A stretch of 64,000 nucleotides of DNA, from the NCBI RefSeq assembly GCF_040372045.1, contig NZ_BAABWH010000009.1; one strand, 5' to 3'. The translations under genes were made by a program, and so were the position numbers. Shown one piece after another: positions 7,462 to 16,445 of the stretch. Each line of letters opens with the position of its first letter. Position 1 is the stretch's first letter. Source of the stretch: Thalassolituus sp006212115. Its GTDB lineage: Bacteria; Pseudomonadota; Gammaproteobacteria; Pseudomonadales; Oceanobacteraceae. The notes below the pieces were generated by a model. The model searched no databases. It worked only from the letters and a program-made list of their open reading frames with translations, and was not told the DNA's origin.

Positions 7462-9171
7462 GTGACCCCGTTACGCCAACTGTGGCAAAACATGATCACA
7501 CTTTCAGACAATCAGATTGGTCTGGCGGGTCTGGCGTTACTGACAGGGTTGGTCAGCGCCGGCTTAATCACTCTTTTCCGACTCGCCATTGAATTGCCAC
7601 TGGTCAGCTTTTTCCCAATTGAATCGGCTGAAAACTTTGAAGCCATGTCGCGCGAAACGCGATCCCTACTGTTACTTGGCGGCGGCGCACTTCTTATTCT
7701 GATGTTCTACTGGCTACCACAGGAAAGACGCAGCGTCGGGGTGGCCCACGTGTTACTACGCATGGAACGGCACCAAGGCTATCTGCCAGCCCGGAATATT
7801 ATTCTGCAATGGTTTGCGGCCGTAGTCGCCCTCCTGAGCGGACACAGTGTTGGCCGTGAAGGGCCCGCCATTCATCTGGGTGCGGGCACCGGCAGCCAGA
7901 TTGGACAACGAACAGAGCTCGCCCATCACCGATTGCGCATTCTGGCGGCAGCGGGCGTCGCCAGTGCCATTTCAGCGTCGTTTAACACGCCGATGGCCGG
8001 TGTAATTTTCGCTATGGAGGTCGTACTGCTGGAATACAGCATACGCGGCTTTATCCCGATTATTCTGGCATCGGTCAGTGGCGCCATTGTCAGCCGTGCC
8101 GTGTTCGGTCACGAAACGGCGTTCAATGTGCCTGCTCTTAATATGCACTCCTTATGGGAGGTACCTTACATCCTGCTACTTGGTGTCGTCTGTGGTCTGG
8201 TAGCAACGGCGTACATTTATCTGGTTAAGGCGTTTCAGCGCATCGGTCACTTACCTCTGGTACTGCGCTGGGGCGGACTGACCCTTGCCACACTCGCGGT
8301 CAGTTGGTGGCTGCCGCAGATTCTGGGGATTGGCTATGACACAGTAAACGACGCGCTCAACGGACAGGTTTTCTTTATCACTCTGCTGTTACTGCTGGGC
8401 GCGAAAATGTTGCTGTCGAGCTGGGCGGCTGCAGTCAGCTTTCCAGCAGGACTGATTGGTCCTGTGATGTTTATCGGCGCGGCCGTTGGCGGACTGATGG
8501 GGCAACTTTCTATCTGGCTGGCGCCGGATTACCCCGCCTCGATTGGCTTTTACACCATGCTCGGAATGGGGGCCATGATGGGGGCCGTTCTGCGCGCACC
8601 GCTGGCCGCATTGGTGGCACTGCTCGAACTGACGGCCAATCCCAATATCATTATGCCGGGGATGCTATCCGTCGTAATCGCCAGTCTGGTCGTCAGTGAA
8701 GTGTTCCGCCTGCCATCCGTATTTCAGGTGCAGTTAGGCGGAAACGTGCAATACCAAACACCCAGTCCTGTACGACAGATGTTGCGTAATACCTGGGTCG
8801 CACAAGCCATGCAAGGTTCCGTGATCGAGGTACAACGGACCCTCAGCAGAGAGGCCGCTGGATTTATCCTGCAGCGAGATCCGGATTGGCTATTGATCGC
8901 CGACGAAGACACGCTGATCCGACCCGCCGCGGTTGCAGAGGCACTGGAAACGCAAACGGAAGCTGATACGGTCGATCTGTTGACGATTCCGGCAGACCGA
9001 CAGGCTGCAGGTCGCATATCACTCAAGGCCAATCTGCAGGACGCCTTAGACCTGATGCAAGCACATCAATTACAATGGCTCATAGTTTATCGTGATGAGC
9101 GCCGACACCAGTTCGCCGGGGTCGTATCCCGTGATGATATCGAGCGCTATTACCAATACCGACCGGCCTGA
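7462..9171 (+). CDS. ClC-family chloride channel/antiporter with C-terminal CBS domains
   Basis: Polytopic inner-membrane anion transporter. I chose GTG at 7462 (569 aa) because AGAAAGGA lies just upstream and a consensus -10 falls after the longer ATG at 7399. The channel core has GHSVGREGP (about 128-135) with the gating glutamate, FNTPMAGVIFAME (about 175-186), and a later AGLIGPVMFIGAAVGG. Where E. coli ClcA has GSGIP there is SVGVA, and the inner proton-path glutamate (E203 in ClcA) is replaced by valine (FAMEV). Two CBS-like modules fill about residues 435-569. The missing residues suggest a chloride channel rather than a proton-coupled exchanger; this needs function tests. It is divergent from argC. 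Confidence 0.88.
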   Translation: MTPLRQLWQNMITLSDNQIGLAGLALLTGLVSAGLITLFRLAIELPLVSFFPIESAENFEAMSRETRSLLLLGGGALLILMFYWLPQERRSVGVAHVLLRMERHQGYLPARNIILQWFAAVVALLSGHSVGREGPAIHLGAGTGSQIGQRTELAHHRLRILAAAGVASAISASFNTPMAGVIFAMEVVLLEYSIRGFIPIILASVSGAIVSRAVFGHETAFNVPALNMHSLWEVPYILLLGVVCGLVATAYIYLVKAFQRIGHLPLVLRWGGLTLATLAVSWWLPQILGIGYDTVNDALNGQVFFITLLLLLGAKMLLSSWAAAVSFPAGLIGPVMFIGAAVGGLMGQLSIWLAPDYPASIGFYTMLGMGAMMGAVLRAPLAALVALLELTANPNIIMPGMLSVVIASLVVSEVFRLPSVFQVQLGGNVQYQTPSPVRQMLRNTWVAQAMQGSVIEVQRTLSREAAGFILQRDPDWLLIADEDTLIRPAAVAEALETQTEADTVDLLTIPADRQAAGRISLKANLQDALDLMQAHQLQWLIVYRDERRHQFAGVVSRDDIERYYQYRPA

Positions 9172-9197
9172 ATTGCCGGCTTAAATAAAGGTAGCGA

Positions 9198-10502
9198 ATG
9201 TCTTACTCCATTTCTCAAAGCGAAGCCCTGTTTGCAGCAGCCCAGAAACACATTCCCGGCGGCGTAAACTCGCCAGTACGCGCATTTAAAGGTGTCGGTG
9301 GTACCCCCATCTTTTTCGACCACGCCAAAGGTGCGTATGTGTTCGATGCCGATGGCAACCGTTACATCGATTATGTCGGTAGCTGGGGGCCAATGATTCT
9401 TGGCCATTCTGCGGATGAAATTCTGGATGCCGTACGCGCACGTATGGACAAGGGCCTGAGCTTTGGTGCGCCGACTCATATCGAAATCGAAATGGCCGAA
9501 GAAGTCTGCAAACTGATCCCGTCAATGGACATGGTGCGCATGGTAAACTCGGGCACCGAAGCCACCATGAGTGCGATTCGTCTTGCACGCGGCTACACCG
9601 GACGCGACAAGCTGGTGAAATTCGAGGGCTGTTATCACGGCCACGCCGACTCCCTGCTGGTAAAAGCGGGCTCAGGTATGTTGACCTTGGGTGTTCCGAC
9701 GTCTCCCGGTGTTCCTGCAGGCGTTGCAGAAAACACCATTACCCTGAACTACAACGATCTCGATAACGTTAAAGAATGCTTCGCGAAAATGGGTGACGAA
9801 ATTGCGTGCGTTATCATCGAGCCCGTTGCCGGCAACATGAACTGCATTCCGCCATCCAAATCCTTCCTACAAGGGTTGCGAGAGCTGTGCGACGTACACG
9901 GTATCGTGCTGATTTTTGACGAAGTCATGAGCGGCTTCCGGGTGTCGCTGGGCGGCGCCCAGCAGTATTACGGCATCACACCGGACATGACCTGCCTGGG
10001 TAAAGTCATCGGCGGCGGCCTGCCTGTCGGTGCTTTTGGTGGCAAGCGCGCAATCATGGAGTACCTCGCACCTCTCGGCCCTGTGTATCAAGCCGGTACT
10101 CTCTCTGGCAATCCGCTGGCAATGGCGGCCGGGCTAGCCATGCTGAAAGCCATTCAGAAGCCTGGCTTCTACGATCAGCTGACTGCACGCGTACAACAGA
10201 TGCTGGATGGATTTAAAGCGGCGGCGGATAAACATGGTATTCCATTCACCTCGACCAGCGCCGGTTCGATGTTTGGTCTGTTCTTCACCGAGCTGAGCGA
10301 GATCACTGGTTTCCGTGATGTCGCCGACCACTGTGATGGCGAGCGATTCAATCAGTTCTTCCACGGCATGCTGAAAGAAGGGGTGTACCTCGCACCGTCA
10401 TCATTCGAAGCCGGATTTATGTCCATTGCGCATACCGAGCAGGATATTGACGACACCATCGCTGCCGCCGATCGTGTCATGGCGTCGATCAAGGCGGGTT
10501 GA
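9198..10502 (+). CDS. hemL: Glutamate-1-semialdehyde 2,1-aminomutase
   Basis: PLP-dependent enzyme converting glutamate-1-semialdehyde to 5-aminolevulinate in the C5 haem pathway. Conserved blocks: PGGVNSPVRAFKGVGGTP at the N-terminus, VNSGTEATMSAIRLARG for PLP phosphate, CYHGHADSLLVKAGSG, IFDEVMSGFR and the PLP lysine in CLGKVIGGGLPVGAFGG (about residue 268). Length 434 compares with 426 in E. coli. It follows the ClC gene by 26 bp on the same strand. Confidence 0.97.
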   Translation: MSYSISQSEALFAAAQKHIPGGVNSPVRAFKGVGGTPIFFDHAKGAYVFDADGNRYIDYVGSWGPMILGHSADEILDAVRARMDKGLSFGAPTHIEIEMAEEVCKLIPSMDMVRMVNSGTEATMSAIRLARGYTGRDKLVKFEGCYHGHADSLLVKAGSGMLTLGVPTSPGVPAGVAENTITLNYNDLDNVKECFAKMGDEIACVIIEPVAGNMNCIPPSKSFLQGLRELCDVHGIVLIFDEVMSGFRVSLGGAQQYYGITPDMTCLGKVIGGGLPVGAFGGKRAIMEYLAPLGPVYQAGTLSGNPLAMAAGLAMLKAIQKPGFYDQLTARVQQMLDGFKAAADKHGIPFTSTSAGSMFGLFFTELSEITGFRDVADHCDGERFNQFFHGMLKEGVYLAPSSFEAGFMSIAHTEQDIDDTIAAADRVMASIKAG

Positions 10503-10503
10503 G

Positions 10504-11091
10504 GTGATCTCAGTTTTGTTTCTCGTCACAGGCCTCGTGCTCGGATGGTTATCGCGGCCTCGTGCAGGCGAGGTATTGCAGGGAGAGCAGGCGGCCGACC
10601 TCTGTGCCGCACTGCTCCTGACCCTGTACGGCAGTTTATTACTGATCTCTCCTTACTGGCAGCATGCGGAAACATTACTGCTGTTGCAGGGGCTGAGTTG
10701 GTATGCGGCCTTACCTTTGTTAGCGCTAGTGGGACTCGCCCGATTCGCGCAATCTGTCAGCTCACTTCCATCGTGGGATCGCGTCGTATGGGGCCGGATT
10801 CTTCTGGCACTGTGTGTGGTGTTCGAACTCACCCGGAGAGCAAATGAGCTGGACTGGATTCTCCTTACCAGCCTTGCAGTAGGTGGCCTATCAGCCGTTG
10901 CTAGTGCCTGGGCAAAAAGGACAGCGGGCCTCGTTGCCTCTGCCATCATCTGGGCGACTCTGAGTTACTGGCCTCTATCCAACTGGCCCGCGATTCAGGT
11001 TGAGCTGCTGGCCATGGCGATTGCGACAGCAGTGACGTTTCAGCGTCTTGCAGTGCACTGGAGCGACCGACTTCGCACTACACAACCATGA
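10504..11091 (+). CDS. Small integral membrane protein of unknown function
   Basis: No family recognised. About 195 residues, nearly all hydrophobic, with about six predicted membrane segments (for example SVLFLVTGLVLGWLS, CAALLLTLYGSLLLI, ALPLLALVGLARF, GRILLALCVVFEL) and a short C-terminal tail. I chose GTG at 10504, one base after the hemL stop, because AAGGCGGG precedes it and the longer frame would overlap hemL by 77 bp. The tight junction indicates translational coupling to hemL. Confidence 0.65.
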   Translation: MISVLFLVTGLVLGWLSRPRAGEVLQGEQAADLCAALLLTLYGSLLLISPYWQHAETLLLLQGLSWYAALPLLALVGLARFAQSVSSLPSWDRVVWGRILLALCVVFELTRRANELDWILLTSLAVGGLSAVASAWAKRTAGLVASAIIWATLSYWPLSNWPAIQVELLAMAIATAVTFQRLAVHWSDRLRTTQP

Positions 11092-11152
11092 CACCGAATT
11101 GACATAGCGCAACCAGACATACCTGTCAGGTTACCGTCGAAAATACCTGATC

Positions 11153-11188
11153 GGCCTAGTATGGAATAAAAGGATATCCATACAGGCC
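11153..11188 (+). promoter_or_regulatory. Long hairpin immediately before the giant repeat-protein gene
   Basis: Inverted repeat GGCCT(A)GTATGGA / TCCATACAGGCC: 12 base pairs with one bulged A, enclosing an 11-nt loop that contains AAGGA. The ATG follows 6 bases after the stem, behind TATTTT. It could act as an attenuator, control translation of the downstream gene, or mark the end of the hemL transcript. A TTGACA at 11099-11104 could be the -35 of its promoter, but no good -10 was seen. Confidence 0.4.
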
Positions 11189-11194
11189 TATTTT

Positions 11195-14100
11195 ATGAGA
11201 ACTCTCTGGAGCGCCTCCGCCCTCTTCTCGCTCAGTGTTCATGTTGCCGCTGCCCCACTATTGTCATTCGACAGCATAACGGACTCCCCAGAAAATCAAA
11301 CAAGCACAGGGCTGGATGTCGCTGGTTTGCTGGACCCGGCCAATATTGGTTTGATTAACTTCACCATAGTTGGCGGTGACGACGCTCACCTGTTCACAAC
11401 ATCCGGAACCAACCTGCTATTCTCGTCAGCGCCTGATTATGAAACACCTCTTGATGCGGATGGTGACAACCGCTACGAACTGATACTGCAATCCCCTCTG
11501 GTCGGCCTGATCACCAAGAATGTCGCCATCGATGTCACCAACCTGAACGACAACAGCCCAGTGATATCCTCTGGTACCAGCGTCACCATCGACGAAAATA
11601 TCATTAATACAGGATACATTCTGACGGCCGCAGACGCTGACGGAGACGTTCTCATCGACCGGATCTCAGGCGGCGTGGATGCCGCTCTGTTTGAACTGGT
11701 CGATGGTGAATTGCGTTTCAAAACGGCCCCGGATCATGAAGACCCACAGGACTCGAACGGCGATAACATCTATCTGGTCGATCTCGAAGTCAGCGACGGC
11801 CTGAATCTGGTGGACGTCAGCGTCAGCGTGACCATCGAAAACATCAATGATGTGGCACCGACCTGGACCGGGTCGACCGTCATCACCTTAGTAGAAGGGC
11901 TGATCGCCACCGGACTCCTGACGAACAGTACCTATGACCTCGAAGGCGACTCTCTGTCCGTCAGCATCAATGGCGGTCTCGATGCCACACTGTTCGACAT
12001 CGTCAACGGGGAAATCGTATTCCTCTCAGCGCCAGATGCGGAAAACCCGCTCGATGCTGGCCTCGATAATATCTACAACCTGCAGATTGCCATCGACGAC
12101 GGCGTACATGTCACCACTCAAAATCTGAGCATTGAGATTCTGCCTGACTATGACGGTGACGGCATCGCCGATGTCATCGATGCCGACGATGACAACGATG
12201 GTTACGATGACACCGTCGAACTCAGTGAGGGCACGGACCCGGAAGACGCTTCCAGCACGCCGGCCGACCAGGACGGCGACTACATTCCCGACAGCACAGA
12301 CCCCGACCGCGACGGTGATGGCATCGACAACGCCACAGAAACCAGTAACGGCACCAACCCGGATAACCCGGATACCGACGGTGATGGCAGCGATGACGCC
12401 AGCGAAGGGACAACCGACTCGGATGGCGACGGCCAAATTGATGCGGTTGAATCGTCCACAACCGACACGGATTTTGATGGCGTTAGTGATCAGAACGACA
12501 GCGACAATAATGACGGCTCGAATGACACCGACGGCGACGGTATCAGCAATGAAGATGAAACCGCCGTAGGTACAGACCCCGAAAATGCGTCTGACACCCC
12601 AACCGACAGCGACGGTGACGGTACTCCGGACACTCTGGATAGTGACCGCGACGGTGACGGGGTCAGCAATGCAGACGAAGCCACCAACGGCACAGATCCG
12701 GACGACGCCGACAGCGATGGCGACGGTAAAAACGATGGCACAGAAGGCACAGCTGATACCGATGGCGATGGCACCATTGATGCGCTCGAGTCTGCATCAG
12801 CGGACGCTGACAGTGATGGCGTAAGCGATGAGCGCGACGCGGCAAACAACGACGGCAACAACGACACCGACGGCGACGGCATCAGCAATGCCAATGAAAC
12901 CGCTGCTGGCAGCGACCCAGAGGATGCCGCCGATACGCCAGCAGACCAGGATAATGACGGTATCCCAGATGGACTCGATAGCGACCGCGATGGCGACAAC
13001 GTCAGCAACACCGACGAAACCACCAACGGTACCAATCCAGATAATCCGGACAGCGACGGAGATGGCCAGAGGGATGACGCCGAGGGGACGACGGACAGCG
13101 ACGGCGATGGCACCATCGACGCTCTGGAATCAAATCAGACAGACACCGATGGTGATGGCGTCAACGACCAGGCCGATGCCGACAACAACAGCGGTGCAAA
13201 CGATACCGACGGCGATGGTATCAGCAATGCTAATGAAACTGCTGCTGGCACCGATCCGCAGAATCCCTCTGATACCCCAGCAGATCAGGACGGCGATGGC
13301 ATTCCTGACAGCGTGGATAGTGATCGTGATGGCGATGGCGTCGCCAACACGGTTGAAACCAGCAACGGTACTGATCCTGATGTCAGCGATACCGACGGCG
13401 ATGGCGCAGAAGACGGCACCGAAGGTACCGCGGACAGTGACGGTGACGGCGTGATCGACGCGCTGGAATCCAGCACTATCGACAGCGATGCAGACGGAGT
13501 CCCAGACCAGAATGACAGCGCCAACAACGATGGCAGCAACGATACTGATGGCGACGGCATCAGCAATGCCCAAGAAACCTCATTAGGTTCAGATCCCCAG
13601 AATGCATCAGATACCCCGGCGGATCTGGACGGCGATGGCGTTCCTGATGGGCTCGACAGCGACCGCGATGGCGATGGTTACAGCAACAGCCAGGAAACCG
13701 CCGCTGGCACCGACCCGGACGATGCTGCCAGCGCCCCCACCGATCTAGACGGCGATGGCACACCTGACAGCAGCGACCCCGACATCGACGGCGACGGCAT
13801 CGACAACAGCACTGAGACCAGCAACGGCACGAACCCCAATAACCCTGACACCGACGACGACGGCAGTAACGACGCAGTAGAAGGCACGGCAGACACAGAC
13901 GGAGATGGCGCGATCGATGCGGTTGAGTCGGACAGCAATGACGCCGACAACGACGGTGTGGCTGACCAGTTCGACGCCGAAAACAATAATCCCGCCAACG
14001 ACACTGACGGCGATGGCATCAGCAACCAGCAGGAAACAGCAGCCGGCACCGACCCGCGTAACGCCTCGGACACGCCTTCTGATCTCGACGGTGATGGCAT

Positions 14101-16372
14101 CCCTGACAGCGTTGATACCGACCGCGACGGCGACGGCGTCAGCAACAGCGATGAGGGCGTCAACGGCACCGACCCCGATGATGCAGATACTGACAATGAC
14201 AGTACTAACGATGGTGCGGAAGGCACCTCCGACAGCGATGGCGACGGCACCATTGACGCTCTGGAGTCGTCACAGGCAGACGCCGACAATGACGGCGTCA
14301 GCGATCAGTACGACGCCAACGACGCTGACCCGAACAACGATACTGACGGTGATGGTATCGGTAACGCATTCGAATCCAGCGCGGACAGCGACCCACGCAA
14401 CCCGAACGACACGCCTCCGGACTCAGATGGCGATGGCACTCCCGATAGCCTGGACAGTGACCGCGATGGCGATGGTGTCAGCGACTCAGATGAAATTGCC
14501 AATGGCACGACCCGCTCCAACCCGGACAGCGACAACGATGGTAAAAACGATGGCGTCGAAGGTACCGCGGACAGCGACGCAGACGGAGTGATTGATGCGC
14601 TCGAGTCCGCTACAAACGACTCCGACAACGACGGCGTCCCGGATGAACTGGACGCCGCCAACAATGACCCGGGCAACGACAGCGACAACGACGGCATCAG
14701 CAACAGTTATGAAACCGCCGCCGGTACCGATCCGCTGAATGGCAGTGACACACCGGCTGATCAGGATGGCGATGGCATTCCGGACAGCCTCGATGGCGAT
14801 CGTGATGGCGATGGATACAGCAACAGTACCGAAACCTCTGCGGGCACAGACCCGGATGACAGCGCCAGCGTGCCTGCGGATCTGGATGGGGATGGCACAC
14901 CGGACTACATCGACAATGATCGCGACGGCGACGGCCTGAACAACACGACCGAAGTGCTTTACGGTACCGATCCCGATGACCCAGACAGTGATGCCGACGG
15001 CACATCCGACGGAGAAGAGTATGGTCAGGACACGGATCATGATGGCGTGGCCGACGCGCTGGAATCGTTGATTAGCGACACCGACAGCGATGGCGTTTCC
15101 GACCAGGAAGACGCAGCCAACCTGAATCCGAACAACGACAGCGATAACGATGGACTGTCCAACATAGATGAGACCACAGCGGGTTACGACCCATTGAATG
15201 ACGACAGCGATGGTGATGGCCTCATTGATGGCGACGATATCGCACCGCTGGACGCTTTATCGGACTCTGACAGTGACGGACTCAACGATGCAACGGAAAC
15301 AAGCATTGGCAGTAACCCGCTCGACGATGACACCGACGGCGATGGCCTCAGTGATTTCCTCGAAGCTCGCATTAACCGGGAAGGCCTGCCGCGGGACACC
15401 AATAATGATGGTATTCCGGATTATGACGATATCGATGACGATGGCGACGGTGAGCTCACAGCAGATGAGAGCGGCGACAGTGATGGCGACGGAATAGATG
15501 ATGCCTACGACGCAGACGATGCTGCCGATTCCACAACCAATGACAGCGATCTTGATGGCCTACGCGATGAGGAAGAGTGCACAATCACTCACTGCGAAGA
15601 CAGTGACGCCGATGGCGTGCCTGACTATACGGACGAAGACAGCGACAACAATGCAGTACTGGACAGCGACGAAGTAAGGCCGCTGCTCGACTCTGATGGC
15701 GATGGTATTGCTGATTACCGCGATGACGATGATGACGGAGATGGCATTGATGATCTGACCGAGATCCCAGACCCACTGAATCCATTAAGTGCGGATTTCG
15801 ACAACGACGGTATCGCCGATCATCTGGACGCTGACAGCGACCTGACCGATGGCACAAACGATGGCGACAATGACGGCATCAGCGACACTGAGGAGTGGGG
15901 CACTGGAAGTGATCCGCGCGATACCGACAGCGATCTGATCCCGGACTATGCCGATCCCGACTCGGATAACGACGGCCTGGCCGATGTTTCAGAAGCCCTG
16001 CTGGACTCGGATGGCGATGGCATTCTCAATTACCTTGAAAGCCGACTGTCAGACAGCGATAACGATGGCGTCAACGACGAGGCCGACGAAGCGAACGAGA
16101 GTCCAGAAAACGATACAGATGGCGACGGCTTCAGTAATCAAGCCGAACAGGATGGCGGCACCGACCCTCAGGATGCAGAGAGCTTCCCCGGCAGCGGTGT
16201 AGCTCCTGATACGAGCGAGCCCGAGGAAGTGACTCAAAGCAGCTCCGGCTCGTCGTCTGGTAGCGTCAGTCTGCTCAACCTTATTCTAGGACTTATCCTT
16301 GTCGCAATGAGATTAACCGCCGCAAAGCGGCGGCTAATCTGTGATCAAAATCGCAGGGGTGGCAACAACTGA
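11195..16372 (+). CDS. Giant secreted calcium-binding repeat protein (cadherin-like modules plus thrombospondin type 3-like array)
   Basis: 1725 residues. A signal peptide (MRTLWSASALFSLSVHVAAA) leads three cadherin-like modules (about 25-115, 120-210, 215-315), each with the APD.E.P.D pattern, and two (the second and third) followed by a NxND linker. From about residue 318 to 1655 the chain is an array of short DxDxDGxxD motifs of the thrombospondin type 3 kind, very rich in Asp, Gly, Thr and Ser. Each motif should bind calcium, giving a long rigid rod. The C-terminus has a Ser/Gly linker, a hydrophobic segment (VSLLNLILGLILVAM) and a basic tail, like GlyGly-CTERM sorting signals cut by rhombosortase. 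Likely a surface adhesin or matrix protein; the ligand is unknown. No dedicated secretion genes lie next to it. Confidence 0.85.
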   Translation: MRTLWSASALFSLSVHVAAAPLLSFDSITDSPENQTSTGLDVAGLLDPANIGLINFTIVGGDDAHLFTTSGTNLLFSSAPDYETPLDADGDNRYELILQSPLVGLITKNVAIDVTNLNDNSPVISSGTSVTIDENIINTGYILTAADADGDVLIDRISGGVDAALFELVDGELRFKTAPDHEDPQDSNGDNIYLVDLEVSDGLNLVDVSVSVTIENINDVAPTWTGSTVITLVEGLIATGLLTNSTYDLEGDSLSVSINGGLDATLFDIVNGEIVFLSAPDAENPLDAGLDNIYNLQIAIDDGVHVTTQNLSIEILPDYDGDGIADVIDADDDNDGYDDTVELSEGTDPEDASSTPADQDGDYIPDSTDPDRDGDGIDNATETSNGTNPDNPDTDGDGSDDASEGTTDSDGDGQIDAVESSTTDTDFDGVSDQNDSDNNDGSNDTDGDGISNEDETAVGTDPENASDTPTDSDGDGTPDTLDSDRDGDGVSNADEATNGTDPDDADSDGDGKNDGTEGTADTDGDGTIDALESASADADSDGVSDERDAANNDGNNDTDGDGISNANETAAGSDPEDAADTPADQDNDGIPDGLDSDRDGDNVSNTDETTNGTNPDNPDSDGDGQRDDAEGTTDSDGDGTIDALESNQTDTDGDGVNDQADADNNSGANDTDGDGISNANETAAGTDPQNPSDTPADQDGDGIPDSVDSDRDGDGVANTVETSNGTDPDVSDTDGDGAEDGTEGTADSDGDGVIDALESSTIDSDADGVPDQNDSANNDGSNDTDGDGISNAQETSLGSDPQNASDTPADLDGDGVPDGLDSDRDGDGYSNSQETAAGTDPDDAASAPTDLDGDGTPDSSDPDIDGDGIDNSTETSNGTNPNNPDTDDDGSNDAVEGTADTDGDGAIDAVESDSNDADNDGVADQFDAENNNPANDTDGDGISNQQETAAGTDPRNASDTPSDLDGDGIPDSVDTDRDGDGVSNSDEGVNGTDPDDADTDNDSTNDGAEGTSDSDGDGTIDALESSQADADNDGVSDQYDANDADPNNDTDGDGIGNAFESSADSDPRNPNDTPPDSDGDGTPDSLDSDRDGDGVSDSDEIANGTTRSNPDSDNDGKNDGVEGTADSDADGVIDALESATNDSDNDGVPDELDAANNDPGNDSDNDGISNSYETAAGTDPLNGSDTPADQDGDGIPDSLDGDRDGDGYSNSTETSAGTDPDDSASVPADLDGDGTPDYIDNDRDGDGLNNTTEVLYGTDPDDPDSDADGTSDGEEYGQDTDHDGVADALESLISDTDSDGVSDQEDAANLNPNNDSDNDGLSNIDETTAGYDPLNDDSDGDGLIDGDDIAPLDALSDSDSDGLNDATETSIGSNPLDDDTDGDGLSDFLEARINREGLPRDTNNDGIPDYDDIDDDGDGELTADESGDSDGDGIDDAYDADDAADSTTNDSDLDGLRDEEECTITHCEDSDADGVPDYTDEDSDNNAVLDSDEVRPLLDSDGDGIADYRDDDDDGDGIDDLTEIPDPLNPLSADFDNDGIADHLDADSDLTDGTNDGDNDGISDTEEWGTGSDPRDTDSDLIPDYADPDSDNDGLADVSEALLDSDGDGILNYLESRLSDSDNDGVNDEADEANESPENDTDGDGFSNQAEQDGGTDPQDAESFPGSGVAPDTSEPEEVTQSSSGSSSGSVSLLNLILGLILVAMRLTAAKRRLICDQNRRGGNN
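12185..15136 (+). repeat. Tandem super-repeat inside the giant gene, unit 339 bp with 459-bp variants
   Basis: Taking the first Asp of DTDGDGISN (or its equivalent) as the mark, units begin at 12185, 12524, 12863, 13202, 13541, 14000, 14339, 14678 and end at 15136. Lengths are 339, 339, 339, 339, 459, 339, 339 and 459 bp, that is 113 or 153 residues. The longer units carry an extra 40-residue piece (around SNSQETAAGTDPDDAAS and SNSTETSAGTDPDDSAS). No unit breaks the frame. Confidence 0.9.
16310..16340 (+). other. Hairpin within the 3' end of the giant gene
   Basis: AGATTA-A-CCGCCGC, loop AAA, GCGGCGG-C-TAATCT: 13 pairs with one A/C mismatch. It lies 32 bp before the stop codon and encodes the basic tail after the membrane segment. 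No T-tract follows, so it may slow decay from the 3' end rather than terminate. Confidence 0.5.
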
Positions 16373-16445
16373 AGCCACCTCCTGAATCACGCCCTTTGTT
16401 TTCAAAAATATTGTCTACACTGGTAATAATACCAACAGTACTCAT

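Noticed and set aside
12185..15136. CRISPR or satellite-type DNA repeat
   Set aside because: The periodicity is in-frame, protein-coding and imperfect; there are no constant short repeats with unique spacers.
12026..15857. Many long open frames on both strands within the giant gene
   Set aside because: They translate to Ser/Pro-, Met/Thr/Ala- or Arg/His-rich repeats, which are the alternative readings of the Asp/Gly-coding repeats; only the 1725-residue frame has a signal peptide and recognisable domains.
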